Positions 24,514-34,800 of a stretch of 64,000 nt of DNA are shown here, piece by piece. How positions within the stretch are numbered: position 1 is the stretch's first letter; the number at the start of each line of letters is the position of its first letter. Origin of the DNA: Flaccisagitta enflata (taxonomy: Eukaryota; Chaetognatha; Sagittoidea; Aphragmophora); NCBI GenBank assembly GCA_965153355.1, contig OZ231127.1:91574001-91638000 (forward strand). Reading direction: 5' to 3'. Below the pieces are notes generated by a model, which saw nothing but the letters and a program-made list of their open reading frames with translations, made no database searches and was not told where the DNA came from. Made by a program: the position numbers and the translations under genes.

Positions 24514-24968
24514 TGCGTCATCTAAAGCGCCCCCAAAGTTAACCCACGACTTCACCCAAGTAACCAACGCGGAGGCTTGTTGAAAAAATGTTCCAAGTAA
24601 AATTTCAGACTACTCTAGCAACGGGAACCTCGGTTAGGAAAAGTTTGAAGCATTTTAAGAAGTTAGGGTTTCACTCATCTTATCATCCCAAACACAAAAT
24701 TTTACATTTATTCACCCTTTTTGATCCATTATGCACACAGGCGCATGCACATGCACACCAGGAAATACAATGTCTCAATTTATGAAATGAAGTCTTGCTT
24801 AGATCATTTCTGTTATTGGTTATCACGGAAATTATATTAAGTTCTTAACGAGGGTTCCCGGCATCAAAATTGCCGGAAATTTTGAGAAAGTGATTTTTTC
24901 AACAAACTTCCACATTGGTTAAATGGGTGAGATTGTGGATTGACTTTGGGGGCGCTCTGTGTGATGTA
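24514..24968. mobile_element. hAT-like MITE, second member
   Basis: TGCGTCATCTAAAGCGCCCC at the left is roughly inverted at the right (GGGGGCGCTCTGTGTGATGTA). The arms continue inward (GTTGAAAAAATGTTCC against TTTTTTCAACAAAC; GGGAACCTCGGTTAGG against CTTAACGAGGGTTCCC). Shared GCGCCCC(C)AAA, GGTTGAGGC/GGAGGCTTG and GGAACCT motifs relate it to 9368-9716. Flanking TTGTGTAG and TTGTGAAC may be a decayed 8-bp duplication. Confidence 0.65.
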
Positions 24969-24999
24969 TTGTGAACTGTGAAAGATGAGTGAAAATAAC

Positions 25000-26200
25000 G
25001 TTTTTGGCATTCTAACTTAGGGGTTATTACGGATTATTACATGGATTTTAAAATATGGTAACCATCGTGTGCTCTGTTTTATGATTACACACACAACCAC
25101 ATACATACAAACTCGTTCCTTCCTACCATCATTTCTCTCAACTTCCTCCCTTTCTCCCTTCCTTCCTTCCTTCCTTCTTTCCTTCTTCCCTTCCTTCCAT
25201 CCATTCTTTAGAAACAACTTGATTTACCCAAAAAAAGGCCAAAATTTGAAAATGGTACTCCACTAGGCCACTCCTGTCGTATTCGGCTGCAGCACAGTTC
25301 AACGTTTTCTACACCGGCGTTTGGTTTGAAACTGCTGCTACTGCTGCTGCTGCTACTGCTGCTACTGCTGCGGCTTACAGCTTACAACGAAATGGTGCCA
25401 GTCTCTCTCACAAACAACATCGCGAACCTCATTTGACATTTGTTCATTCCATCTACCAACGATGAGAAAATGTGAAAAGAATGAAAAGGACGATGAGAAT
25501 GCTTGTGTTTTAGATTGCTGTGTGAGCAACACCATTTGCCACTGTAGGTAACCTGGGCGGCAATGATCAGCATAGATAAGATTATGTTTGGTACTTTCCA
25601 TATACTGTACTGTAATAACTGTAATAACCAATGATTATTTCAGAAAAACACATATTCTCAATCAAAACAAACATGTGTCAAAGCATTAAGTGTTACCTGG
25701 TTGACCTGAAATAATCACTTTTATTTCTTGTAGAAGATATCTTAAAGGTTAATAAGCGCAAAACGCAAAAAGAAAAATAACGCTTTTTGTTTCCTTTAAA
25801 AATTGAAAAAAATTATGTCTGTGAAAAATTATGATGATGCAGGTTTAGATTTAGATTTAGATTTAGATATGTTTAGCCTAAGGAAAACTTTTAGAAAAAA
25901 GTCTTCTAGAAAGGCCGTCATAGTCATTTAGCACAGCACAGCAAAGCAACACAGCACACCCATGAACTAGGGATTTTCATATTTGAAGATAAGCAGTTTT
26001 TTGCCCCTGCTTCCCACGATTTTCCAAACCCCATTTTCAGAGTTTTCTTCATTTTTTTGCTTTTGCTCCTCAAGCAGTTTTTGATACAGAGGTAAAACAC
26101 TGAAAAGCATTGTTTCAGGGATCAGAAGTTTTCTGCAATGGATTCTCGGTTGAATGAAATTTCATACTTTTTTGCACCCTAACCAATCCATTTCTCTACA
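25000..26200. other. Mostly unassigned sequence with short repeats
   Basis: Only small repeats are visible: TTCC/CTTC at 25150-25200, CTG/CTA triplets at 25335-25375 and TTTAGA hexamers at 25842-25867. The short minus frames at 25362-25631 are not recognised. Confidence 0.4.
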
Positions 26201-26217
26201 CCCTCCTTCATCCATCG

Positions 26218-26322
26218 CCACTCATCCACCCATCCACCCATGAACCGTCTATCTCTACCCATCCACCCATCCACTCATCCACCCATCCACCCATGAACCG
26301 TCTATCAATACCCATCCACCTT
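26218..26322. repeat. Tandem duplication (about 63 bp) of CCATCCACCCATGAACCGTC
   Basis: CACCCATGAACCGTCTATC occurs twice, each copy embedded in CATCCACC repeats. Confidence 0.8.
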
Positions 26323-26367
26323 AATTCCACATAAACATTTCCGATCCACCAGACACTCTTCGTTATC

Positions 26368-26413
26368 GCACGGTTGCGTTACGCCGCCCCGCACGGTTGC
26401 GTTACGCCGCCCC
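26368..26413. repeat. 23-bp perfect tandem duplication
   Basis: GCACGGTTGCGTTACGCCGC followed by CCC is present twice in a row with no differences. Confidence 0.9.
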
Positions 26414-26469
26414 CTCAACAATGCCAATCATATTCATATGAAGGCTAACGAAGAACGAACGCTCGCTGG

Positions 26470-26759
26470 CAATTGTTGTGGCGGCGGTGGAGGAGGAGGA
26501 GGAGGAAGAGGAGGAGAAGAGGAGGGGAAGAAGGAGGGGGGGAGGGAGGAGCGGCGAAGGCGGACGGTGGCGGCAGTGGCGGCGGCAACGGTGGCGGCGG
26601 CACCGGCAATGGCGGCGGCGGGCTGAGGTGGCGGAAAATAAGAGTTTGTTTCGTGGCACCGAGATATTGCTCTTAGCAAGGCCATTCGTGTCATCAGAAA
26701 ACGAAGACCCTTTAAACGGCCTTTGTGTTGGATCATTTCGGGGATTTTCTTGCGGCTGT

Positions 26760-26818
<59 letters not shown>

Positions 26819-26882
26819 AGAAGAAGAAGAAGAAGAAGAAGAAGAAGAAGAAGAAGAATTAGAAGAAGAAGAAGAAGAAGAA

Positions 26883-26913
<31 letters not shown>

Positions 26914-26945
26914 AAGAAGAAGAAGAAGAAGAAGAAGAAGAAAAA
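26470..26945. repeat. GGA/GGC triplet block and (GAA)n tract
   Basis: GGAGGA and GGCGGC triplets at 26478-26630 form a GC-rich patch. GAA runs from 26760 to 26945. Long frames rich in R/G/E or L are triplet artefacts. Confidence 0.92.
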
Positions 26946-27342
26946 GATGAAGACCGAGAAAAAGAGATGGATCGAGAATAAGAGAGTCACGCAGAAAGAA
27001 GACTATGAGGGGAGAGGCTCCGGAAAACCCCCGGCCCCACACCGGTGTAGGAAAAAATACGATGGAGGGTGAGATTACGTGGAAAATTGTGACCGTTTGA
27101 GAGCGAATGACAATATATGAGCGCATGTAAGAAAAGTGTGTGGCTGAAGAGTGGAGATCATAGTTAGCAAAAGTAAATGAAAAGTAATGCGACCGTGTAT
27201 GAAAATAAATTAGTATCCTTGTTGACGAAAAAATCACAAGGAAAGGATGAGGGGGTAGGGGAATATGTGCCCACAGCGACTCATCTTCTATGTTTCCCTC
27301 CATGAATCCATATGATCTCAGTGACTAGTTCCACTATTCAAA

Positions 27343-27599
27343 GGGGGTGTTTCTAGTCAAAGACGATCGCGTTTTGAAAGGGCCACTCGGTCGCTCGCTA
27401 CGTTCGTTCGCTCGCACCGCTCACTCCGCTCACTCGCTCCGCAGCGCTACGCTCCGCTTCGCTACGCTCGCTTCGCTCGCTCGCTCACTCACTTCACTCA
27501 CTCCCTCGTGGGACAGTTGAAATTCTTGAATATGTGTTCATGCTGTTATCGCGTTTCACGGGAACAAACGCGTTTTTGGTCATCACTAGAAACACGCCC
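27343..27599 (+). mobile_element. Family E copy 1 with CGCTC core, 3-bp target duplication
   Basis: GGGGGTGTTTCTAGTC at the left faces CACTAGAAACACGCCC at the right. AAA is repeated at 27340-27342 and 27600-27602. The inside begins with about 130 bp of TCGCTCGCTACGTTCG-like pentamers and ends with ACAGTTGAAATTCTTGAATA and TTCACGGGAACAAACGCGTT. A second copy lies inverted at 56556-56824. Confidence 0.8.
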
Positions 27600-27723
27600 A
27601 AAGTCCCACATCCACCCTTCACTGGCTCCCAAAAAGATCGGCCGGGACTCAAAGCCAGCCGCGAGGAGGCGGAAAAAAGAAGGGCGGAGGCGGAGAAGAA
27701 AAGGTATAGTTATAGATATTTAT

Positions 27724-27842
<119 letters not shown>

Positions 27843-27863
27843 GAAAAAAGTGACAGTCAGGAA

Positions 27864-28070
27864 AAACAAGGCCGGATACACGGCTACCGAAGACGCGTGT
27901 GGGTGGGCAGGGGCCATATTTGAGGTCACAAGACCATTTGGGCAGGAGCAGTGAGGTCAAAGAAATAAGATCATAAAAAAAAAAAAGTGTGACCGACCAA
28001 CCGACCAACCAACCGACCGACCAACCAACGGACAAAGTGGGTTGTAGAGTCGCGTGCACGTGACTAAAAA
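27864..28070 (+). mobile_element. Family A copy (A1 subtype)
   Basis: AACAAGGCCGGATACACGGC, GGGTGGGCAGGGGCCATATT, CATTTGGGCAGGAGCAGTGA, a GACCAACC tract and TGTAGAGTCGCGTGCACGTG, then ACTAAAAA. Single changes in both words (AGACGCGTGT; GCACGTGACT) reduce long-range pairing. Confidence 0.8.
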
Positions 28071-28288
28071 GATGGAAAGAGGCAGACAGACAGACAGAGA
28101 CAGAGACAGAGACAGAGACAGAGAGATAAGATTACAACGCAAGACTAACAAAAAGTAGATTAGGTTGGCTCATGACGTAAAAGCGTGGTGTCAACATCAA
28201 GAGCCTAATTTGTATATTGTAGTTTTAAGATGACTGCAATGGCTACTTGTACAATGAATTTGAATCCAGTTGAACGAAATAGGAACAA

Positions 28289-30643
28289 CAGGTCGCCCAA
28301 GGGCAATATGTGGTCAGCGATACCCGTTGCCCTGCTTTGAGTGATTGTGAATTGAAGTGAGGGGAAGCAGGGCAGCGGCCCCGAAGGGGACGAAGTCCTG
28401 TAGAACACAGGGGGACTTTCGTTCGTCCTACCTGAAGAAGTGGATGAGATGCTATAAAGGGCTGACTGAAGGCATTCAAGAGCCTAAACTGAGGTCTAAG
28501 AAGGCTGATATAAGGCCTGAGAATGCCGATTGGAAGCTTGAGAGGGCTGACTTGAGGCTTGAGAGAGCTGGATTAAGGCTTGAAAGGCCAGAGGACTGAT
28601 TTGAAGCCAGGGAGCAATAAATTGAGGTTTAGATGGCTGATTTGAGGCCTGAGAGGCCTAATTTGAGGCATGAGAGTCCAGGTTTGAGGCCTAAGAATTT
28701 GGATTTGAGGCCTGAGAAGCCAAATTTGAGGCCTGAGAGGCCAGATTTGAGGCCTGAGAGGCCAGATTCGAGGCCTGAGAGGCCTGAGAGGCCAGATTTG
28801 AGCCCTGAGAGGCCAGATTTGAGGCCTGAGAGGCCAGATTTGAGGCCTGAGAGGCCAGATTTGAGGCCTGGGAGGCTGGATTTGAGACCTGAGAGGCTGG
28901 ATTTGAGGCCTGAGAGGCCAGATTTGAGGCCTGAGGGGTCTGATGAAGGGGGGGGACTAACGAACGAACGGACGAACGGACGGACGAACGGACGAACGAA
29001 AGTCCCCCTGTGTTCTACAGGACTTCGTCCCCTTCGGGGCCGCTGCCCAAAAGGCTTGGAGGGGCCCCAAAGGAGACAAAGTCCTGAAGAAGTAAGGGTT
29101 TCTTAGATATGAGTAGGGTAAGGGGGCATGAGAGGGCTACAATTAGGTCTGAGAGAGCTTTGAGAGCCAATTCAAAGGTTGAGAGGGCTTGAGAAGGCAA
29201 ATTAAGAGTCTGAAAGAGCATGGAGGGGCCCGAAGGAGACGAAGTCCTGTAGATGTAGGAGATTCGAGAGGGGTAAGGGGGCTTGAGAGGGCTAAAATAA
29301 GGTCTGAGAGAGCTGATTGAAAGGCTCTAGAAGGCAACTAAGAGGCTTGAGAAGGCTGATTTGAGGCTGGAGAAGGCTGATTTGAGGCTGAGAGGGCTGA
29401 TTTGAGGCCTGAGAGGGCTGATTTCAGGCTTGAGAGGGCTGATTTCAGGCTTGAGAGGGCTGATTTCAGGCTTGAGAGGGCTGATTTCAGGCTTAAGAGG
29501 GCTGATTTCAGGCTTGAGAGGGCTGATTTTATCTTGTAGAGCCAATTTCAGGCTTGAGAGGGCTTGAGAAGGCAAATTAAGTGTCTGAAAAGGCTTGGAG
29601 GGGCCCCAAAGGAGATGAAGTCCTGAAGAAGTAAGGGTTTCTTAGATATGAGAGGGGTAAGGGGGCATGAGAGGGCTACAATTAGGTCTGAGAGAGCTTT
29701 GAGAGCCAATTCAAGGGTTGAGAGGGCTTGAGAAGGCAAATTAAGAGTCTGAAAGAGCATGGAGGGGCCCCGAAGGAGACGAAGTCCTGTAGAGGTAGGA
29801 GATTTTGATCTGAGAGGGATGGGGGCTTGAGAGGGCTAAAATAAGGTCTGAGAGAGCTGATTGAAAGGCTCTAGAAGGCCACTAAGAGGCTTGAGAAGGC
29901 TGATTTGAGGCTGGAGAAGGCTGATTTGAGGCTGGAGAAGGCTGATTTGAGGCTTGAGAAGGCTGATTTCAGGCTTGAGAGGGCTGATTTCAGGATTGAG
30001 AGGGCTGATTTCAGGCTTGAGAGGGCTGATTTCAGGCTTGAGAGGTCTTATTTCAGGCTTGAGAGGGCTGATTTTGGGCCTGAGAGGGGGGTTTAGGCTT
30101 GAGAGGGCTGATTTTGGGTCTGAGAGGGGGGTTTCAGGCTTGAGAGGGCTACAATTAGGTCTGAGAGAGCTTTGAGAGCCAATTCAAGGGTTGAGAGGGC
30201 TTGAGAAGGCAAATTAAGAGTCTGAAAGAGCATGGAGGGGCCCCGAAGGAGACGAAGTCCTGTAGAAGTAGGAGATTCTTAGATCTGAGAGGGGTAAGGG
30301 GGCTTGAGAGGGCTAAAATAAGGTCTGAGAGAGCAGATTGAAAGGCTCTAGAAGGCCACTAAGAGGCTTGAGAAGGCTGATTTGAGGCTGGAGAAGGCTG
30401 ATTTGAGGCTTGAGAGGGCTGATTTCAGGCTTGAGAGGGCTGATTTCAGGACTGAGAGGGCTGATTTCAGGCTTGAGAGGGCTGATTTTGGGCCTGAGAG
30501 GGGGGTTTCAGGCTTGAGAGGGCTGATTTTGGGCCTGAGAGGGGGGACGAACGGACGAACGAACGAACTAACGGACGAACGAAAGTCCCCCTGTGTTCTA
30601 CAGGACTTCGTCCCCTTCGGGGCCGCTGCCCAAAAAGCTAAGT
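28289..30643. mobile_element. Family B copy B3, composite with amplified interior
   Basis: The left module (CCCAAGGGCAATATGTGGTC ... GGGCAGCGGCCCCGAAGGGG, ACGAAGTCCTGTAGAACACA) is inverted exactly at 30585-30633, and a copy of the right end also occurs internally at 28997-29050. Between them lie 18-21 bp units (GAGGCCTGAGAGGCCAGATT and GGCTTGAGAGGGCTGATTT). Higher-order blocks start near 29064, 29597 and 30135. GGACGAACGAAC tracts precede both right ends. Frames reading RPERPDL or RLERADF are the repeat, not a protein. Confidence 0.8.
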
Positions 30644-30856
30644 TATTATAGTTTTGATAAGAATGTTAAGAAGAGACAAATCATGTGTTGAAAAGTAATC
30701 GACAACTTTTAATGCCATATTGACTCAAAGTGATAAGATACAGGTGTTCAAAATAAAACAAAAAAGAATCAATAAGATGCAGAATACTTCTTTCATTTCG
30801 AGCTGGTCAATGAATGACGAACTTTGAGCTGGAAATGAGGCCAGTAAGGCCCCATT

Positions 30857-31675
30857 ATACTGAAGCATGATTTCGTGCTTCAGTGGAATAAGCATTCGTG
30901 CTGAATTAGATTGATTTTTGATCTTTTTTTAAATTGCAATAAAACAAAAAGTCAATGCAGTCAGTCTTTGATTGATCACTACAATTCATTCCAGTGCAAT
31001 TAGAAACTTTTTTATTTCTCTTATCTAAATAAAGTTAGGTTTTTCCTTTTGTCATAAATTGTTATGTTTGGAAATTTTTTCTTAGTTTTTTTAAAAAAAG
31101 TTTTTTTTTCATGACCAAAACTTTTTCCGGTCACATGAATTTTTGTTCTTATGAAAGAAAATGAGTTTTGCCACATTGATTTTTTATCATGATAAAAACT
31201 TAATAGATGTAAAAAGATATTTTGCTTTTGATATCAAAATTCTCTTTATTTAGTAAGTCTACTTAGGTGAAGAGAAAAAGTAAGAGGTAACAAGGCCGGA
31301 TACACGGCTACCCAAGTCCCCTGCGGGTGGGCAGGGGCCATATTTGAGGCAACTCCATCATTTGGGCAGGAGCAGTGAGGCCAAAGACCGCAAAAACCCA
31401 AAAGAAGTAAAGTATGACAGACCAACAGACAGACCAACGGACGGATGGACCGATGGACCAACGGACTGAAAAGGGGATTGTACAGTCGTGTGCCACGCGA
31501 CTAAAAAGAGAGGATATGATTTCTTCAGATAAAAGTAAATGCAGATTATTTTGGTTATCATTGATACAATGACAAAATCCGTTATTCCAATTCCACTGAA
31601 GCTCGAATTGCAAAGAGCACTAGTTATTCTTTATTCCACTGAAGCACGACGTGCACTCGTGCTTCAGTGGAAATG
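30857..31675. mobile_element. Inverted-repeat element K with hairpin ends, interrupted by family A
   Basis: CTGAAGCATGATTTCGTGCT, TCAG and GTGGAATAA at the left are inverted at 31625-31673 (TTATTCCACTGAAGCACGAC ... TCGTGCTTCAGTGG). Each end is itself a hairpin: CTGAAGCA/TGCTTCAG at the left and CCACTGAAGCACGA/TCGTGCTTCAGTGG at the right. The family A copy at 31288-31507 lies within it. The AT-rich remainder has no recognised frame. Confidence 0.6.
31288..31507 (+). mobile_element. Family A copy nested in element K
   Basis: AACAAGGCCGGATACACGGC, GGGTGGGCAGGGGCCATATT, CATTTGGGCAGGAGCAGTGA, GACAGACCAACGGACGGATG and a diverged end TACAGTCGTGTGCCACGCGA, then CTAAAAA. The 5' word has mutated to AGTCCCCTGC. 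Confidence 0.8.
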
Positions 31676-31734
31676 ATTTCAACTTAAGCACAATTTTCGT
31701 GATTAAATGGTTGCCTCTTTCTTTTCCTTCGAAT

Positions 31735-31785
31735 CTGTGAGTGAGTGAGTGAGTGAGTCATCGAATCATCGAATCATAGAAGGCG
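31735..31785. repeat. (GTGA)n and CATCGAAT short repeats
   Basis: Five GTGA units, then ATCGAATC repeats, directly upstream of the 81-bp array. Confidence 0.8.
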
Positions 31786-31840
31786 CCAAATGAGTGTGCC
31801 GAGTCAGTTCAGAGCCCTGTCCCGCAGCATGACATCCGGC

Positions 31841-34800
31841 GTTTGACGGGCCTAAGAGCTTGATAGGTGGTCATTTAGGGCCAGTGTGATGGTGGAAGGT
31901 GGTGGTTATGGGTGGATAGAGTTGAGATAGGCCTAAGAGCTTGATAGGTGGTCATTTAGGGCCAGTGTGATGGTGGAAGGTGGTGGTTATGGGTGGATAG
32001 AGTTGAGATAGGCCTAAGAGCTTGATAGGTGGTCATTTAGGGCCAGTGTGATGGTGGAAGGTGGTGGTTATGGGTGGATAGAGTTGAGATAGGCCTAAGA
32101 GCTTGATAGGTGGTCATTTAGGGCCAGTGTGATGGTGGAAGGTGGTGGTTATGGGTGGATAGAGTTGAGATAGGCCTAAGAGCTTGATAGGTGGTCATTT
32201 AGGGCCAGTGTGATGGTGGAAGGTGGTGGTTATGGGTGGATAGAGTTGAGATAGGCCTAAGAGCTTGATAGGTGGTCATTTAGGGCCAGTGTGATGGTGG
32301 AAGGTGGTGGTTATGGGTGGATAGAGTTGAGATAGGCCTAAGAGCTTGATAGGTGGTCATTTAGGGCCAGTGTGATGGTGGAAGGTGGTGGTTATGGGTG
32401 GATAGAGTTGAGATAGGCCTAAGAGCTTGATAGGTGGTCATTTAGGGCCAGTGTGATGGTGGAAGGTGGTGGTTATGGGTGGATAGAGTTGAGATAGGCC
32501 TAAGAGCTTGATAGGTGGTCATTTAGGGCCAGTGTGATGGTGGAAGGTGGTGGTTATGGGTGGATAGAGTTGAGATAGGCCTAAGAGCTTGATAGGTGGT
32601 CATTTAGGGCCAGTGTGTTGGTGGAAGGTGGTGGTTATGGGTGGATAGAGTTGAGATAGGCCTAAGAGCTTGATAGGTGGTCATTTAGGGCCAGTGTGAT
32701 GGTGGAAGGTGGTGGTTATGGGTGGATAGAGTTGAGATAGGCCTAAGAGCTATAGTCCTCATTTAATGGTTGTGTGTGATGGTGGAAGGTGGTGATTATG
32801 AGTGGATAGGGTTGAGATAGGCCTAAGAACTTGACAGGTGGTCATTTAGGAGCCAGTGTGATGGTGGAAGGTGGTGGTTATGGGTGGATAGAGTTGAGAT
32901 AGGCCTAAGAGCTTGATAGGTGGTCATTTAGGGCCAGTGTGATGGTGGAAGGTGGTGGTTATGGGTGGATAGAGTTGAGATAGGCCTAAGAGCTTGATAG
33001 GTGGTCATTTAGGGCCAGTGTGATGGTGGAAGGTGGTGGTTATGGGTGGATAGAGTTGAGATAGGCCTAAGCACACTCGACAGATCCACGAAGTTTAATG
33101 AGTCTGTAATCCTGGGTGAAAATCCATCCTTAAATGGATATCCCTTAATTTTGAGCTTACAGAGAAAAGATAGCCATAGTAACGACGGACTTAGAAAATA
33201 AAATCTCATTAATTTCAAGAGTGGATTTTCTGCAGGTTAGAAAACAACTTCGCGATCTCCAATTATATCAAGTGAGTGTGTAAGAGCTTGATAGGTGGTC
33301 ATTTAGGGCCAGTGTGATGGTGGAAGGTGGTGGTTATGGGTGGATAGAGTTGAGATAGGCCTAAGAGCTTGATAGGTGGTCATTTAGGGCCAGTGTGATG
33401 GTGGAAGGTGGTGGTTATGGGTGGATAGAGTTGAGATAGGCCTAAGAGCTTGATAGGTGGTCATTTAGGGCCAGTGTGATGGTGGAAGGTGGTGGTTATG
33501 GGTGGATTGAGTTGAGATAGGCCTAAGAGCTTGATAGGTGGTCATTTAGGGCCAGTGTGATGGTGGAAGGTGGTGGTTATGGGTGGATGGAGTTGAGATA
33601 GGCCTAAGAGCTTGATAGGTGGTCATTTAGGGCCAGTGTGATGGTGGAAGGTGGTGGTTATGGGTGGATGGAGTTGAGATAGGCCTAAGAGCTTGATAGG
33701 TGGTCATTTAGGGCAGTGTGATGGTGGAAGGTGGTGGTTATGGGTGGATAGAGTTGAGATAGGCCTAAAACGATAGTGGTCATTTAGGGCCAGTGCATGA
33801 TGAGTGGAAGGTGGTGGTTATGGGTGGATAAGTTGAGATAGGCTAGAGCTTGATAGGTGGTCATTTAGGGCCAGTGTGATGGTGGAAGGTGGTGGTTATG
33901 GGTGGATAGAGTTGAGATGGGCTAAGAGCTTGATAGGTGGTCATTTAGGGCCAGTGTGATGGTGGAAGGAAAGTGGTGGTTATGGGTGGATAGAGTTGAA
34001 TAGGCCTAAGAGCTTGATAGGTGGTCATTTAGGGCCAGTGTGATGGTGGAAGGTGGTGGTTATGGGTGATAGAGTTGAGATAGGCCTAGGCTTGATAGGT
34101 GGTCATTTAGGGCCAGTGTGATGGTGGAAGGTGGTGGTTATGGGTGGATAGAGTTGAGATAGGCCTAAGGGCGATAGGTGGTCATTTAGGGCCAGTGTGA
34201 TGGTGGAAGAGTGGTGGTTATGGGTGGATAGAGTTGAGATAGGCCTAAGAGCTTGATAGGTGGTCATTTAGGGCCAGTGTGATGGTGAAGAGTGGTGGTT
34301 ATGGTGGATAGAATTGAGATAGGCCTAAGAAACTTGATAGGTGGTCATTTAGGGCCAGTGTTTGGTGGAAGGTGGTGGTTATGGGTGGATAGAGTTGAGA
34401 TGGGCCTAAGAGCTTGATAGGTGGTCATTAGGGCCAGTGTGATGGTGGAAGGTGGTGGTTATGGGTGGATAGAGTTGAGATAGGCCTAAGAGCTTGATAG
34501 GTGGTCATTTAGGGCCAGTGTGATGGTGGAAGGTGGTGGTTATGGGTGGATAGAGTTGAGATAGGCCTAAGAGCTTGATAGGTGGTCATTTAGGGCCAGT
34601 GTGATAGTGGAAGGTGGTGGTTATGGGTGGATAGAGTTGAGATAGGCCTAAGAGCTTGATAGGTGGTCATTTAGGGCCAGTGTGATGGTGGAAGGTGGTG
34701 GTTATGGGTGTGGATAGAGTTGAGATAGGCCTAAGAGCTTGATAGGTGGTCATTTAGGGCCAGTGTGATGGTGGAAGGTGGTGGTTATGGGTGGATAGAG

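Noticed and set aside
25842-25867. Telomere-like repeat
   Set aside because: The hexamer is TTTAGA, not TTAGGG or TTTAGG, and only about four units occur.
28357-30651. RPERPDL / RLERADF repeat proteins
   Set aside because: Unit lengths of 18 and 21 bp keep the frame open by arithmetic; the stretch lies inside a family B element with amplified non-coding interior, and similar units occur inverted in B2.
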